A DNA stretch of 15,003 bases from Candidatus Pelagibacterales bacterium (GCA_002720535.1 PBIU01000003.1:56324-71326); one strand, 5' to 3'; positions 7,816-13,947 are shown, numbered from the stretch's first letter. A program made the numbers and translations. The notes: generated by a model from the sequence alone, not told the origin.

Positions 7816-7844
7816 CCTCTAACTAAGACCCTCTAGTTAGAAGT
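7816..7844. repeat. Inverted arm-B unit forming a hairpin
   Basis: An exact ACTTCTAACT unit in reverse orientation sits at 7835-7844. TCTAACTA (7818-7825) pairs with TAGTTAGA (7834-7841) across an eight-base loop. It lies just upstream of the EEP genes and could act as a weak terminator, a protein site or an inverted arm site. Confidence 0.45.
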
Positions 7845-7894
7845 CAAAAGGTAATTTCTTTGCCTTTAAATGTGATTTAAAATATTATTTTTAT

Positions 7895-8029
7895 ATGAAA
7901 TGCTTAGTATGGAATATGGACTATTGGAAAAGTCCTAATAAAGAAAAAGGTTGGGAATATATTAATTCTATAGATCCTGATATTAGTTTATTAAATGAAT
8001 GCATTAATCATGAGAGGTTTAAATTATAA
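7895..8029 (+). pseudogene. N-terminal remnant of an EEP-superfamily protein
   Basis: A 44-codon frame (MKCLVWNMDYWKSPNKEKGWEYINSIDPDISLLNEC...) matches the layout of the start of the intact gene 25 bp downstream: a beta strand with W-N-M (metal-site Asn), then a W-E-x-I...DPD segment, then a Glu in the place of the metal-binding QE. It stops right after that Glu and lacks all later EEP motifs (GDFN, DH, SDH). No ribosome binding site was seen. It looks like the remains of a third paralogue, truncated by deletion or recombination. A functional short peptide cannot be excluded. Confidence 0.65.
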
Positions 8030-8054
8030 AGATGATTAGTCTCCAGGAGAAGAA

Positions 8055-8732
8055 ATGAAAGTTGTGTCATGGAATATGAATAAAAGGCGCAAAGGTAATT
8101 GGGAGTGGATTCTCGATAATGTTGACCCTGATTATATGCTTACACAAGAAGCAAGTCCTTTGCCACCTAATATAATTGCTACAACTCGTACAACTACTAA
8201 AAAATCTAATAGGTCAGCATTTTATTCAAAATTACAAAATCATGAAAGATTAAAGATGAGTACTGATAGTGGTATGGGTCTTATCGTTACAAAAGCAGAT
8301 GATATATTTTTTATATGTGTATACGCGAATCTAGATTTTAAACCTGTTGATCCTCCTTTAGCAGGACTCCTATCAACATATATTGCAAATATAAGAAGGC
8401 GTCACGGTGCGAAAAATATATTGATTGCTGGTGACTTTAATATGGATAGAAGAATGGATAGTAATCCAACTGGAACTAAGTTTGCTCTAAAGGGTACTTA
8501 CCCAACAAATGACTTTTTTGATGCTATACTTGATATGGGTTTTTATGACTGCATGAGAAAATTTAATTCTAACCCTGTCCAAACACACAGACATTCACTA
8601 AGTAAATTCCCATGGGAACTTGATCATATGTTCGCAACAGAACATTTATATAAGGCACTCACTGATATTCAAACAATAGAGGTAGCAGAACTAAGTGATC
8701 ATGACCCTATAATTGCAAATTTTAAATTATGA
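8055..8732 (+). CDS. Endonuclease/exonuclease/phosphatase (EEP) superfamily protein
   Basis: A 225-residue metal-dependent phosphoesterase of the DNase I/AP-endonuclease fold, with all core motifs: N7 in SWNMN, E32 in TQEA, D127/N129 in AGDFNMD, D190/H191 in ELDHMF and D215/H216 in LSDHDPI. It is near the minimum size for the fold and has no added domain, so it could act on DNA, RNA or a phospho-small molecule; the substrate is not readable. AGGAGA lies 5 bp before the ATG. It has no signal peptide and is likely cytoplasmic. The stop overlaps the next EEP gene (ATGA), implying coupled translation. Confidence 0.85.
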   Translation: MKVVSWNMNKRRKGNWEWILDNVDPDYMLTQEASPLPPNIIATTRTTTKKSNRSAFYSKLQNHERLKMSTDSGMGLIVTKADDIFFICVYANLDFKPVDPPLAGLLSTYIANIRRRHGAKNILIAGDFNMDRRMDSNPTGTKFALKGTYPTNDFFDAILDMGFYDCMRKFNSNPVQTHRHSLSKFPWELDHMFATEHLYKALTDIQTIEVAELSDHDPIIANFKL

Positions 8733-9556
8733 TTTTTTCTTGTTTAACTTGGAATACTGCAAAAAGAATTAAACATATAAATAAACAAGTTGAAATTATT
8801 ACAAATTCAAAATCAGACATAATTGCGTTACAAGAAATTACAATAAATTCAGAAAAATTATTTAAAAAATACTTATCTAAAAAATATAAAAACGTAGTTT
8901 CTAGTTTTGATTTGGTTGCGGATAAAAAAGTTTTATTTGGGAAGCGAATGTTTGGACAAATTATTGCTACTAATTATCCCATAAAATCAGAAAACCCCGA
9001 TAAATTTATGGTGCCTTGGACGGAAAGAATATTATCGGTAAAAATATCTATAAATAATAAAGTTATTATTTTTCATACTACACATATTCCTCCTGGTTCT
9101 TCAAATGGGTGGATTAAAATTGAGACTTTAAATGGTATTTATGAAAGACTAGTGAAAACAAAAGAATCATTAAATATTTTGTGTGGAGACTTCAACACTC
9201 CTAAGCAAGAATTAGAAGATAAAGGTTTAGTAACTTTTGCACAAAACATTAATGCTAAAGGAGAAATAAAGATGAAAGGAAACTTCAGAGGAGGAAAGGG
9301 TATTGATTGGGATAAAGGAGAAAGAAATATTATTCTTGGACTAAGCAATATTGGTATTGAAGATAGTTTTCGTAAATTATATGCTTATAATACTCAAGAA
9401 TTTAGTTGGAGTTTTAAAAGAAAAGATAAAATCTTAAAAAGAAGATTTGATCATTTTTTTGCTTCAGATAAAATTAGGGTAGTTAGTGCTAAATATTTGC
9501 ATAATCAAGGAAATACTAGTGACCATTCTCCATTAAAGGTAGAATATTATTATTAG
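8729..9556 (+). CDS. Second EEP superfamily protein, translationally coupled to the first
   Basis: A 275-residue EEP-fold protein with a full motif set: N9 in LTWNT, E36 in LQEI, H119 in HTTHIPPG, D154/N156 in CGDFNTP, D241/H242 in RFDHFF and D265/H266 in TSDHSPL. It shares the fold with its upstream neighbour but little sequence, so this is a pair of distinct enzymes rather than a recent duplication. The ATG overlaps the previous stop by four bases. Nuclease activity is the simplest reading given the mobile context beside a restriction system. Phosphatase or phosphodiesterase activity is equally compatible with the motifs. Confidence 0.85.
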   Translation: MIFSCLTWNTAKRIKHINKQVEIITNSKSDIIALQEITINSEKLFKKYLSKKYKNVVSSFDLVADKKVLFGKRMFGQIIATNYPIKSENPDKFMVPWTERILSVKISINNKVIIFHTTHIPPGSSNGWIKIETLNGIYERLVKTKESLNILCGDFNTPKQELEDKGLVTFAQNINAKGEIKMKGNFRGGKGIDWDKGERNIILGLSNIGIEDSFRKLYAYNTQEFSWSFKRKDKILKRRFDHFFASDKIRVVSAKYLHNQGNTSDHSPLKVEYYY

Positions 9557-9584
9557 AAGCACATAAAAAATTTTGGATATATTT

Positions 9585-9776
9585 ATGAATAAAGATCAAT
9601 TAATAGAAGAGGCAAAAGCAATTATTAAAGAAAATACTACTAATAAAGTTACTGCATGGGGTAATAATATTAGATTACAAAAAATAGATAACTATATTGA
9701 TCAATATTATAAAAATAATAATAAATTTCCTAATTTAGAGGATATTAAAAATTTAAAATATTTAAAAAATTGGTAA
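9585..9776 (+). CDS. Small hypothetical protein of the EEP module
   Basis: A 63-residue protein (MNKDQLIEEAKAIIKENTTNK...), largely helical and charged, with no recognised family, signal peptide or membrane segment. An in-frame TTG at 9573 is possible, but ATG 9585 is the natural start; the ribosome binding site is weak. It begins 28 bp after the second EEP gene and ends just before the arm-type repeats, so it is probably the last gene of the same transcript. A role as a small regulator or partner of the EEP enzymes is only a guess. Confidence 0.5.
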   Translation: MNKDQLIEEAKAIIKENTTNKVTAWGNNIRLQKIDNYIDQYYKNNNKFPNLEDIKNLKYLKNW

Positions 9777-9782
9777 AAGGAC

Positions 9783-9803
9783 ACTTCTAACTGACTTCTA
9801 ACT
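9783..9803. repeat. Arm-type tandem repeat, family B (right end of element 2)
   Basis: Two exact ACTTCTAACT units (9783-9792, 9794-9803) at 11-bp period. They match the family on the left side of the EEP module and immediately precede the TTACTCAC block of att3. Confidence 0.7.
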
Positions 9804-9816
9804 AATTTTAAAATCG

Positions 9817-9863
9817 TTACTCACAAAGGGTTACAGAAAATATTTTAATAGAGTGGGAATAAT
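9817..9863. repeat. Internal attachment site att3 (guaA-end copy)
   Basis: TTACTCAC and GTTACAGA are followed by a core whose last 13 bases (9851-9863) are identical to the guaA-end core. In frame it reads Leu-Ile-Glu-Trp-Glu-stop. From TTACTCAC to the stop the distance is 46 bp, the same as at the right end of the island. TGGGAAT-A-ATTCCCA (9854-9868) is also a perfect short palindrome spanning the core end. Confidence 0.7.
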
Positions 9864-9871
9864 TCCCAAAA

Positions 9872-9902
9872 TTGAAACCCTTACTCACCAACGATTACAG
9901 AG
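9872..9902. repeat. 31-bp exact direct repeat, left copy
   Basis: From TTGAAACCC through TTACTCACC to GATTACAGAG this is identical to 13131-13161. Unlike the right copy it is not followed by a Glu-Trp-Glu core; the sequence goes straight into the arm repeats. That is what a hybrid left end would look like if recombination occurred inside this block. Confidence 0.9.
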
Positions 9903-9911
9903 ATTTACCTT

Positions 9912-10079
9912 GATTCAAAGTTGATTCAAAGAGTCTTGATTTTCTCCCATTTTTGAGTCATTAGATTCAAAGGTTGATTCAAAGATTGGGAATTATTGGG
10001 AATCATTAGTTCCATTTTGATAAGTGATTGTTTTCAATAATTTAATCCTGAATTTATTAGATTCAAAGTTGATTCAAAG
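9912..10079. repeat. Arm-type tandem repeats, family C (left end of element 3)
   Basis: Six exact GATTCAAAG units in three pairs: 9912-9920/9923-9931, 9964-9972/9976-9984 and 10060-10068/10071-10079, spaced 11, 12 and 11 bp within pairs. A tandem ATTGGGAAT pair (9985-9993, 9995-10003), resembling the TGGGAAT of the core, sits between the second and third pairs. Confidence 0.75.
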
Positions 10080-10163
10080 TAAGGCAATTTTGCTATTTAT
10101 TTATGTATGAGTTAATATAAATAACTTTAAATTAATATTAGGTAACAGTAGAAATATATTACT

Positions 10164-10709
10164 ATGGCAACCTATAATACTTCATCTGATGCTGCTAATA
10201 CAATGATTAGAGCATTTCTTACTAAAGTAGGAGAGAATTATCTAGAACACTCCTTTAATACAGGAAGTGGCAAAGGCAAAGAAATATGGACAAAAATTAA
10301 GAGAGAAACCTTTGAAAATAAATGTGCTTTCTGTGGAGAAAGTTCAGAAAACCTTACAATTGAACATTTGGTAATGTTTAATCGTGAGCAATGTGGTCTG
10401 CATCATCCAGGTAATATAGTTCCATGTTGCAAACCTTGTAATAAAAGACAGCGTCATCAAGACACAAAACAGTATTATGATTGGATGGAACAGTTAGAGA
10501 CAAAATGTGAAACAATTGATGAATTCAAAATACGAAAAAAGAAAATTCTACAACATATTAAAGATAAAAATTACCCAAATTTGAATGAAGATGAGGTTAA
10601 TGCTTTAAGGGCAGTTGCAATGAGTTTATATGAAAGCACATCATCGGAGTTGGAAAAATCATTAAATTTATTTAAAGATATTGATAAAACATTAGTAAGA
10701 AGAAGGTAA
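10164..10709 (+). CDS. HNH endonuclease
   Basis: A 181-residue protein with a zinc-ribbon HNH domain at about residues 54-93. C54/C57 (CAFC) and C89/C92 (CKPC) form the likely zinc ligands, with E67-H68 (IEHL) giving the catalytic histidine and N84/N93 (GNIVPCCKPCN) completing the beta-beta-alpha-metal site. The N-terminal part (1-50) and the C-terminal helical tail (about 100-181) match no family I know. No good ribosome binding site precedes the ATG. It converges with the PLD endonuclease gene 33 bp downstream. It may be an additional restriction nuclease or a nicking helper of the adjacent system, or independent cargo. Confidence 0.8.
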   Translation: MATYNTSSDAANTMIRAFLTKVGENYLEHSFNTGSGKGKEIWTKIKRETFENKCAFCGESSENLTIEHLVMFNREQCGLHHPGNIVPCCKPCNKRQRHQDTKQYYDWMEQLETKCETIDEFKIRKKKILQHIKDKNYPNLNEDEVNALRAVAMSLYESTSSELEKSLNLFKDIDKTLVRRR

Positions 10710-10742
10710 AAATTTAGCATACTAAAAGTTAAAAATTTAAAT

Positions 10743-11675
10743 TTATTTTTCTATAGAAAAATCAAATAAGAAACTTTCATCATCTATTTTTTTTAATGTA
10801 AAATCAGTTCTACCGTATTTTACTAAATCATTTTTTTTAATTAACTTTCCTGCTTCTACTCGAATTCTATTTCTAATATATTTTCCTATAATACTTGTAT
10901 TTCTCGTAGAAATTGATTTTCTACCATCTTGTTGAACTTTACAATGAAGAGATACTCCATCATCGGTTAATATTGTGAAAGTACGTCCCCTTGGAGGAAG
11001 AAAACCTTCTTTATTAGCATTTGTTCTAATAGGTAATTCTGCTTGATTAGGTTCCCTTCCTGGTCTTTGCCCCCAATTTAATTGAGACCTTGTATTTAAT
11101 ACGCCTTTTTTAGTTAAAAAACTAATTTTTACGATCTTATCTTTTTCTATCCATTTAACTGTACCTGGAGGTATTGATGAGGTTTTATCTAAACCTCTAA
11201 ATATATCCTTAATATTAACATTAAATTTAGTATTTTTAATGTTAAGAGAGTTACTTAAAATACTATTAAAATAGGTTAGCATTTGCCTAGGTTCATCAAG
11301 AGACATTTGATTTCCTTGTATATTTTCAAAAAAACCTTCTCGTGAAAAATTAGAAGAACCAGCAAACCCAATTAAAGGTTTATCATCCTTTAACCAAATA
11401 TATATTTTTGAATGATTTAACGGTGATGATTTATAAAACACTGAAATATTATTTTTATAAGTATTTACTATGTTTAATAAAGTTAAATGGTTTGGATCTC
11501 GTTTACCCATACCAATAATAATTTTTATTTTAAATTTTGGATCATGTTTTATTAAGTCTTCTAAAACTTTTAAAATGAAATCGGGTGTTGCAAACCCTGA
11601 TAAAATGAATAATTTATTAACATCATTTTCTAGAGGTGATTGTAAAATATTTTTATATAAATTTTCTGTTAGCAT
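10743..11675 (-). CDS. PLD-family type II restriction endonuclease (NgoFVII/NgoAVII-like)
   Basis: A 310-residue protein. The N-terminal half is a phospholipase D-type nuclease with the single HxK motif H88-S-K90 (LNHSKIYIW) and the downstream GSSNFS (106-111), expected to act as a dimer without metal. The C-terminal half (about 190-305), including NTRSQLNWGQRPGREPNQAE and RGRTFTILTDDG, resembles the B3-like DNA-binding domain of the NgoFVII family. Studied relatives recognise GC-rich sites such as GCSGC, but specificity here cannot be read. NgoAVII works with an ATPase partner; none is in this window. It is divergent from the methyltransferase gene with 42 bp between the starts, the usual arrangement for coordinated expression of a restriction-modification pair. 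Confidence 0.85.
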   Translation of the reverse strand: MLTENLYKNILQSPLENDVNKLFILSGFATPDFILKVLEDLIKHDPKFKIKIIIGMGKRDPNHLTLLNIVNTYKNNISVFYKSSPLNHSKIYIWLKDDKPLIGFAGSSNFSREGFFENIQGNQMSLDEPRQMLTYFNSILSNSLNIKNTKFNVNIKDIFRGLDKTSSIPPGTVKWIEKDKIVKISFLTKKGVLNTRSQLNWGQRPGREPNQAELPIRTNANKEGFLPPRGRTFTILTDDGVSLHCKVQQDGRKSISTRNTSIIGKYIRNRIRVEAGKLIKKNDLVKYGRTDFTLKKIDDESFLFDFSIEK

Positions 11676-11717
11676 AATTTACTTGCCAAAAATATTTTTT
11701 TATGTTGCATTGCTTGT
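11676..11717. promoter_or_regulatory. Divergent control region of the restriction and methyltransferase genes
   Basis: Only 42 bp separate the two start codons, so the promoters must overlap each other or the coding ends. The methyltransferase ATG has no ribosome binding site and has TATGTT about 12 bp upstream, suggesting a leaderless or near-leaderless transcript. TTGC (11683-11686) and TTGCATTGC (11705-11713) recur and could be operator half-sites. The N-terminal ribbon-helix-helix-like segment of the methyltransferase is the obvious candidate to bind here. Confidence 0.4.
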
Positions 11718-13007
11718 ATGGACAAAGAAAGCAACTCAAAATATCAATTTAGACTTCCTTCTGAATTATCTAATGAATTTAAGTTAGCGTGTGAAAAATT
11801 AAGTGTCAAACCCTCTGAAAAGTTAAGAGACTTGATTTCAGAATTTTTAGCATCGTCTAATAATAATATTTTAAACTCAAAACCATATATATTCCCTAAA
11901 AAACTAAAAACAAATCAATATTCAATTGGGGAAATGTATTCTGGACCAGGTGGTATTGGAATTGCCGCGAAGCAATCAAAACTTTCTTATAAAGGGAAAA
12001 AATATAGTTTCAAACATATATGGGCAACTGATAACCATCATGATACTTGCATGACATATCAGAAAAATATTGCAAATAAACAAGATAATGACTTTAGAGT
12101 TATATGTGAAGATATCAATAAATTAGATATCGAGTCCTTACCCTATGTAGATGGTTTTTTATATGGTTTTCCGTGTAACGATTTTAGTAATGTTGGAGAA
12201 ACTAGAGGATTACAGGGAGAATATGGACCACTATATTCATATGGGGTTAAATATATAAACCATCATAATCCTAAATTTATTTTTGCTGAAAATGTAAGTG
12301 GTCTTTCAAATGCAAATTCTGGTTTTGCCTTTAAAAAAATTCTTTCTGAATTATCTAAAGCAGGTAAATATGGGTATAATTTGAATGTAAATTTATATAA
12401 ATTTGAGGAATATGGTATTCCCCAAGCAAGACATCGGTATATTATTATAGGTTTTAGGAATGATTTAAAGAAATCTTTTAAAGTACCTTTACCTCAATTT
12501 GTAGATAATTTTAAAAACTGTAAGGATGCAATCAATATTCCAAAAATTCCTAAAGACGCGACTAATAATGAACTTACTAATCAGTCCAATACAGTTATAG
12601 AAAGATTAAAATATATTAATCCTGGAGAAAACGCTTGGACGGCAAATATTCCAGAAGATCTAAAACTAAATGTTAAAGGCGCAAAACTATCAATGATTTA
12701 TAAGAGATTAGATCCCAAAAAACCTGCTTATACGATTACAGGAAGTGGTGGTGGCGGTACTCATGTTTATCATTGGAAGGAAAATCGTGCTTTAACTAAT
12801 AGAGAACGAGCAAGACTTCAAACTTTTCCAGATGATTTTGAATTCTTTGGATCTAAAGAGAGTGTTCGTAGACAGATAGGAATGGCAGTACCTGTAAAAG
12901 GTGTACAAATTATATTAGAATCAATTTTAATGGTACTTGCAGGAAAGGAATATCCATCAATTGAACCTAATGTTAATTTTAATGAACAGGAAACATTTGA
13001 TTTTTAA
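11718..13007 (+). CDS. DNA (cytosine-5) methyltransferase with N-terminal ribbon-helix-helix-like segment
   Basis: A 429-residue C5 cytosine methyltransferase, the modification half of the system. Motifs in order: I SGPGGIG (75-81), IV GFPC with catalytic C153, VI ENVSGL (191-196), VIII QARHR (236-240), the variable target-recognition region (about 250-335), IX around RLDPKKPAYTITGSGGGG, and X RRQIGMAVP (384-392). Before the catalytic fold, residues 8-45 (YQFRLPSELSNEFKLACEKLSV...LRDLISEFL) have the strand-helix-helix pattern of Arc/CopG ribbon-helix-helix DNA-binding proteins. That suggests the enzyme may also repress the divergent promoter. Regulatory N-terminal DNA-binding segments are known in M.SsoII-type enzymes, where the fold is helix-turn-helix. 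Confidence 0.9.
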   Translation: MDKESNSKYQFRLPSELSNEFKLACEKLSVKPSEKLRDLISEFLASSNNNILNSKPYIFPKKLKTNQYSIGEMYSGPGGIGIAAKQSKLSYKGKKYSFKHIWATDNHHDTCMTYQKNIANKQDNDFRVICEDINKLDIESLPYVDGFLYGFPCNDFSNVGETRGLQGEYGPLYSYGVKYINHHNPKFIFAENVSGLSNANSGFAFKKILSELSKAGKYGYNLNVNLYKFEEYGIPQARHRYIIIGFRNDLKKSFKVPLPQFVDNFKNCKDAINIPKIPKDATNNELTNQSNTVIERLKYINPGENAWTANIPEDLKLNVKGAKLSMIYKRLDPKKPAYTITGSGGGGTHVYHWKENRALTNRERARLQTFPDDFEFFGSKESVRRQIGMAVPVKGVQIILESILMVLAGKEYPSIEPNVNFNEQETFDF

Positions 13008-13106
13008 TATAATAGATAATGAATCATATTACATAATAGTTTAATTTAAGATAAAATATGTGTAAAATTTATAAAAAAAGGTGAGTTTTTTGTATTTAAT
13101 TAAAGA

Positions 13107-13126
13107 GATTCAAAGTAGATTCAAAG
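13107..13126. repeat. Arm-type tandem repeat, family C (right end of element 3)
   Basis: Two exact GATTCAAAG units (13107-13115, 13118-13126), each followed by TA, at 11-bp period. They match the three pairs at 9912-10079 and lie a few bases before the 31-bp repeat. Upstream (13073-13090) an A-run, GGTGAG, T-run sequence could be a weak terminator of the methyltransferase gene; otherwise 13008-13106 shows nothing. Confidence 0.7.
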
Positions 13127-13130
13127 TATT

Positions 13131-13186
13131 TTGAAACCCTTACTCACCAACGATTACAGAGGGTGGAACTATTGAGTGGGAGTAAT
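13131..13186. repeat. attR: right end of the island (31-bp repeat plus guaA-end core)
   Basis: Positions 13131-13161 repeat 9872-9902 exactly. Then 13164-13186 repeats the guaA 3' end (7084-7106) with one mismatch and still reads GTIEWE-stop in frame. From TTACTCACC to the stop is 46 bp. Excision between this core and the guaA copy would restore a complete guaA directly upstream of the next gene. ACCCT/AGGGT also form a short inverted repeat inside the block. Confidence 0.85.
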
Positions 13187-13196
13187 AAAAAAGTCA

Positions 13197-13874
13197 ATGT
13201 CACCAAAATCAATACATTTTTATTTTGATTACATATCTCCTTATGCTTACTTTGCTTGGAGAAGAATCCCTTCCTTAGCTAAAAAATATAACCGTAAAAT
13301 TGAAGCACACCCAGTAGTGTTTGGAAAACTATTGGACAAATGGGGTCAATTGGGTCCTGCTGAGATTCCTCCTAAAAATAATTGGCTCAATCAGTATTGC
13401 CTTAGATATTCTACTATTAATGGGTTTGAATACAATCCTCCAAAAAAACATCCTTTTAATCCACTTGCTGCTTTAAGAATGTCGTTAAAGGAAGTTAGTG
13501 GAATTAATCAATTCCAAGTAATAGATGCAATATTTGAAGGAGGTTGGAGTCAAGGTGCAGATTTAGGTGATTTACCTACTTTGATTTCCCTATTAGAAAA
13601 AAAATCTATAGATGGAGAAAATGTTAGTCAGCAGATTTCCAAACGTTATGTAAAGAATTTGTTAGTTAATGAGACTAAAGTTGCTATTGATAAGGGAGTA
13701 TTTGGGGTTCCTTCAATAATCATCGATGACAATTTATTCTGGGGTAATGATCAAATGGAACATATTGAGCTATTGTTAGCTGGAAAAGACCCATTAAATA
13801 GAGAAAAACTGAACTTGCATGAATCTCGACCTAGAGGTATAGATCGCAAGGCTTTTAAGGAAAAGAATACTTAA
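13197..13874 (+). CDS. DsbA-fold 2-hydroxychromene-2-carboxylate isomerase / kappa-GST family protein
   Basis: A 225-residue thioredoxin-fold protein. The N-terminal FYFDYISPYAYFAW matches the signature of 2-hydroxychromene-2-carboxylate isomerases, whose active-site Ser replaces the Cys of DsbA. Near the C-terminus GVFGVPSII carries the cis-proline loop and is followed by DDNLFWGNDQMEHIE, typical of the family. Members are glutathione-dependent isomerases of aromatic degradation, or general GSH-linked enzymes; the role here is unknown. I place the start at ATG 13197; GTG at 13176 is in frame and would add seven residues. The only purine-rich site (GGGAG, 13178-13182) lies inside the attachment core about 14 bp upstream. 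Before insertion this gene probably lay directly behind guaA. Confidence 0.85.
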   Translation: MSPKSIHFYFDYISPYAYFAWRRIPSLAKKYNRKIEAHPVVFGKLLDKWGQLGPAEIPPKNNWLNQYCLRYSTINGFEYNPPKKHPFNPLAALRMSLKEVSGINQFQVIDAIFEGGWSQGADLGDLPTLISLLEKKSIDGENVSQQISKRYVKNLLVNETKVAIDKGVFGVPSIIIDDNLFWGNDQMEHIELLLAGKDPLNREKLNLHESRPRGIDRKAFKEKNT

Positions 13875-13890
13875 AATAATAAATAAATTT

Positions 13891-13919
13891 AGGGAATTAT
13901 TATAAATCAATAATTCCCT
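13891..13919. terminator. Bidirectional terminator between convergent genes
   Basis: A perfect 11-bp stem, AGGGAATTATT (13891-13901) with AATAATTCCCT (13909-13919), and a seven-base loop. T-rich sequence follows on the plus side and A-rich sequence precedes it, so it can serve both the isomerase gene and the convergent small gene. Confidence 0.85.
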
Positions 13920-13947
13920 TAAATTTTATCAAGTATATAATAAATTT

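Larger units (their letters stand above)
7620..9862. mobile_element. Stacked guaA element 2 (EEP nuclease/phosphatase cargo, about 2.2 kb)
   Basis: This segment lies between att2 and att3. Tandem ACTTCTAACT repeats mark the left (7658-7690, 7720-7729, inverted at 7835-7844) and right (9783-9803) ends; they occur nowhere else in the window as far as I see. Cargo is one EEP remnant, two overlapping EEP-fold genes and a 63-codon gene, all on the plus strand. No recombinase is encoded. The non-coding part 7620-7894 holds the repeats, an inverted repeat TTTCTCAT/ATGAGAAA (7745-7752, 7768-7775) and a small hairpin GACCCT/AGGGTC (7625-7630, 7648-7653). Confidence 0.65.
9863..13185. mobile_element. 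Stacked guaA element 3 (HNH plus restriction-modification cargo, about 3.3 kb)
   Basis: This segment lies between att3 and the right end of the island. GATTCAAAG tandem repeats occur in three pairs on the left (9912-10079) and one pair on the right (13107-13126). An exact 31-bp direct repeat (9872-9902 and 13131-13161) brackets the cargo. Genes are an HNH nuclease (+), a PLD-type endonuclease (-) and a C5 methyltransferase (+). The non-coding stretch 9863-10163 holds the repeats and nothing that looks coding. No integrase was found. Confidence 0.7.

Noticed and set aside
9139..9348. 69-codon frame antisense to the second EEP gene
   Set aside because: It lies wholly inside a gene with a complete catalytic motif set and has biased composition.
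9585..9776. Toxin-antitoxin partner for the EEP genes
   Set aside because: The 63-residue protein has no recognisable antitoxin DNA-binding or toxin motif, and its position after two EEP enzymes is not diagnostic.
7541..10079. Short repeated units considered as a CRISPR array
   Set aside because: Units are 9-10 bp in tandem with 1-3 bp between them, clustered at module ends, with no uniform spacers and no cas genes.
10710..10742. Bidirectional terminator between the HNH and PLD endonuclease genes
   Set aside because: The sequence is almost only A and T with no GC-containing stem, so a terminator cannot be supported even though the genes converge here.
11470..11787. 105-codon plus-strand frame across the endonuclease start and methyltransferase start
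   Set aside because: It is antisense to the N-terminus of the PLD endonuclease and overlaps the methyltransferase in another frame; no motif supports it.
7106..13185. Classical insertion sequence or transposon
   Set aside because: No transposase and no terminal inverted repeats; the ends are direct repeats of the guaA terminus instead.
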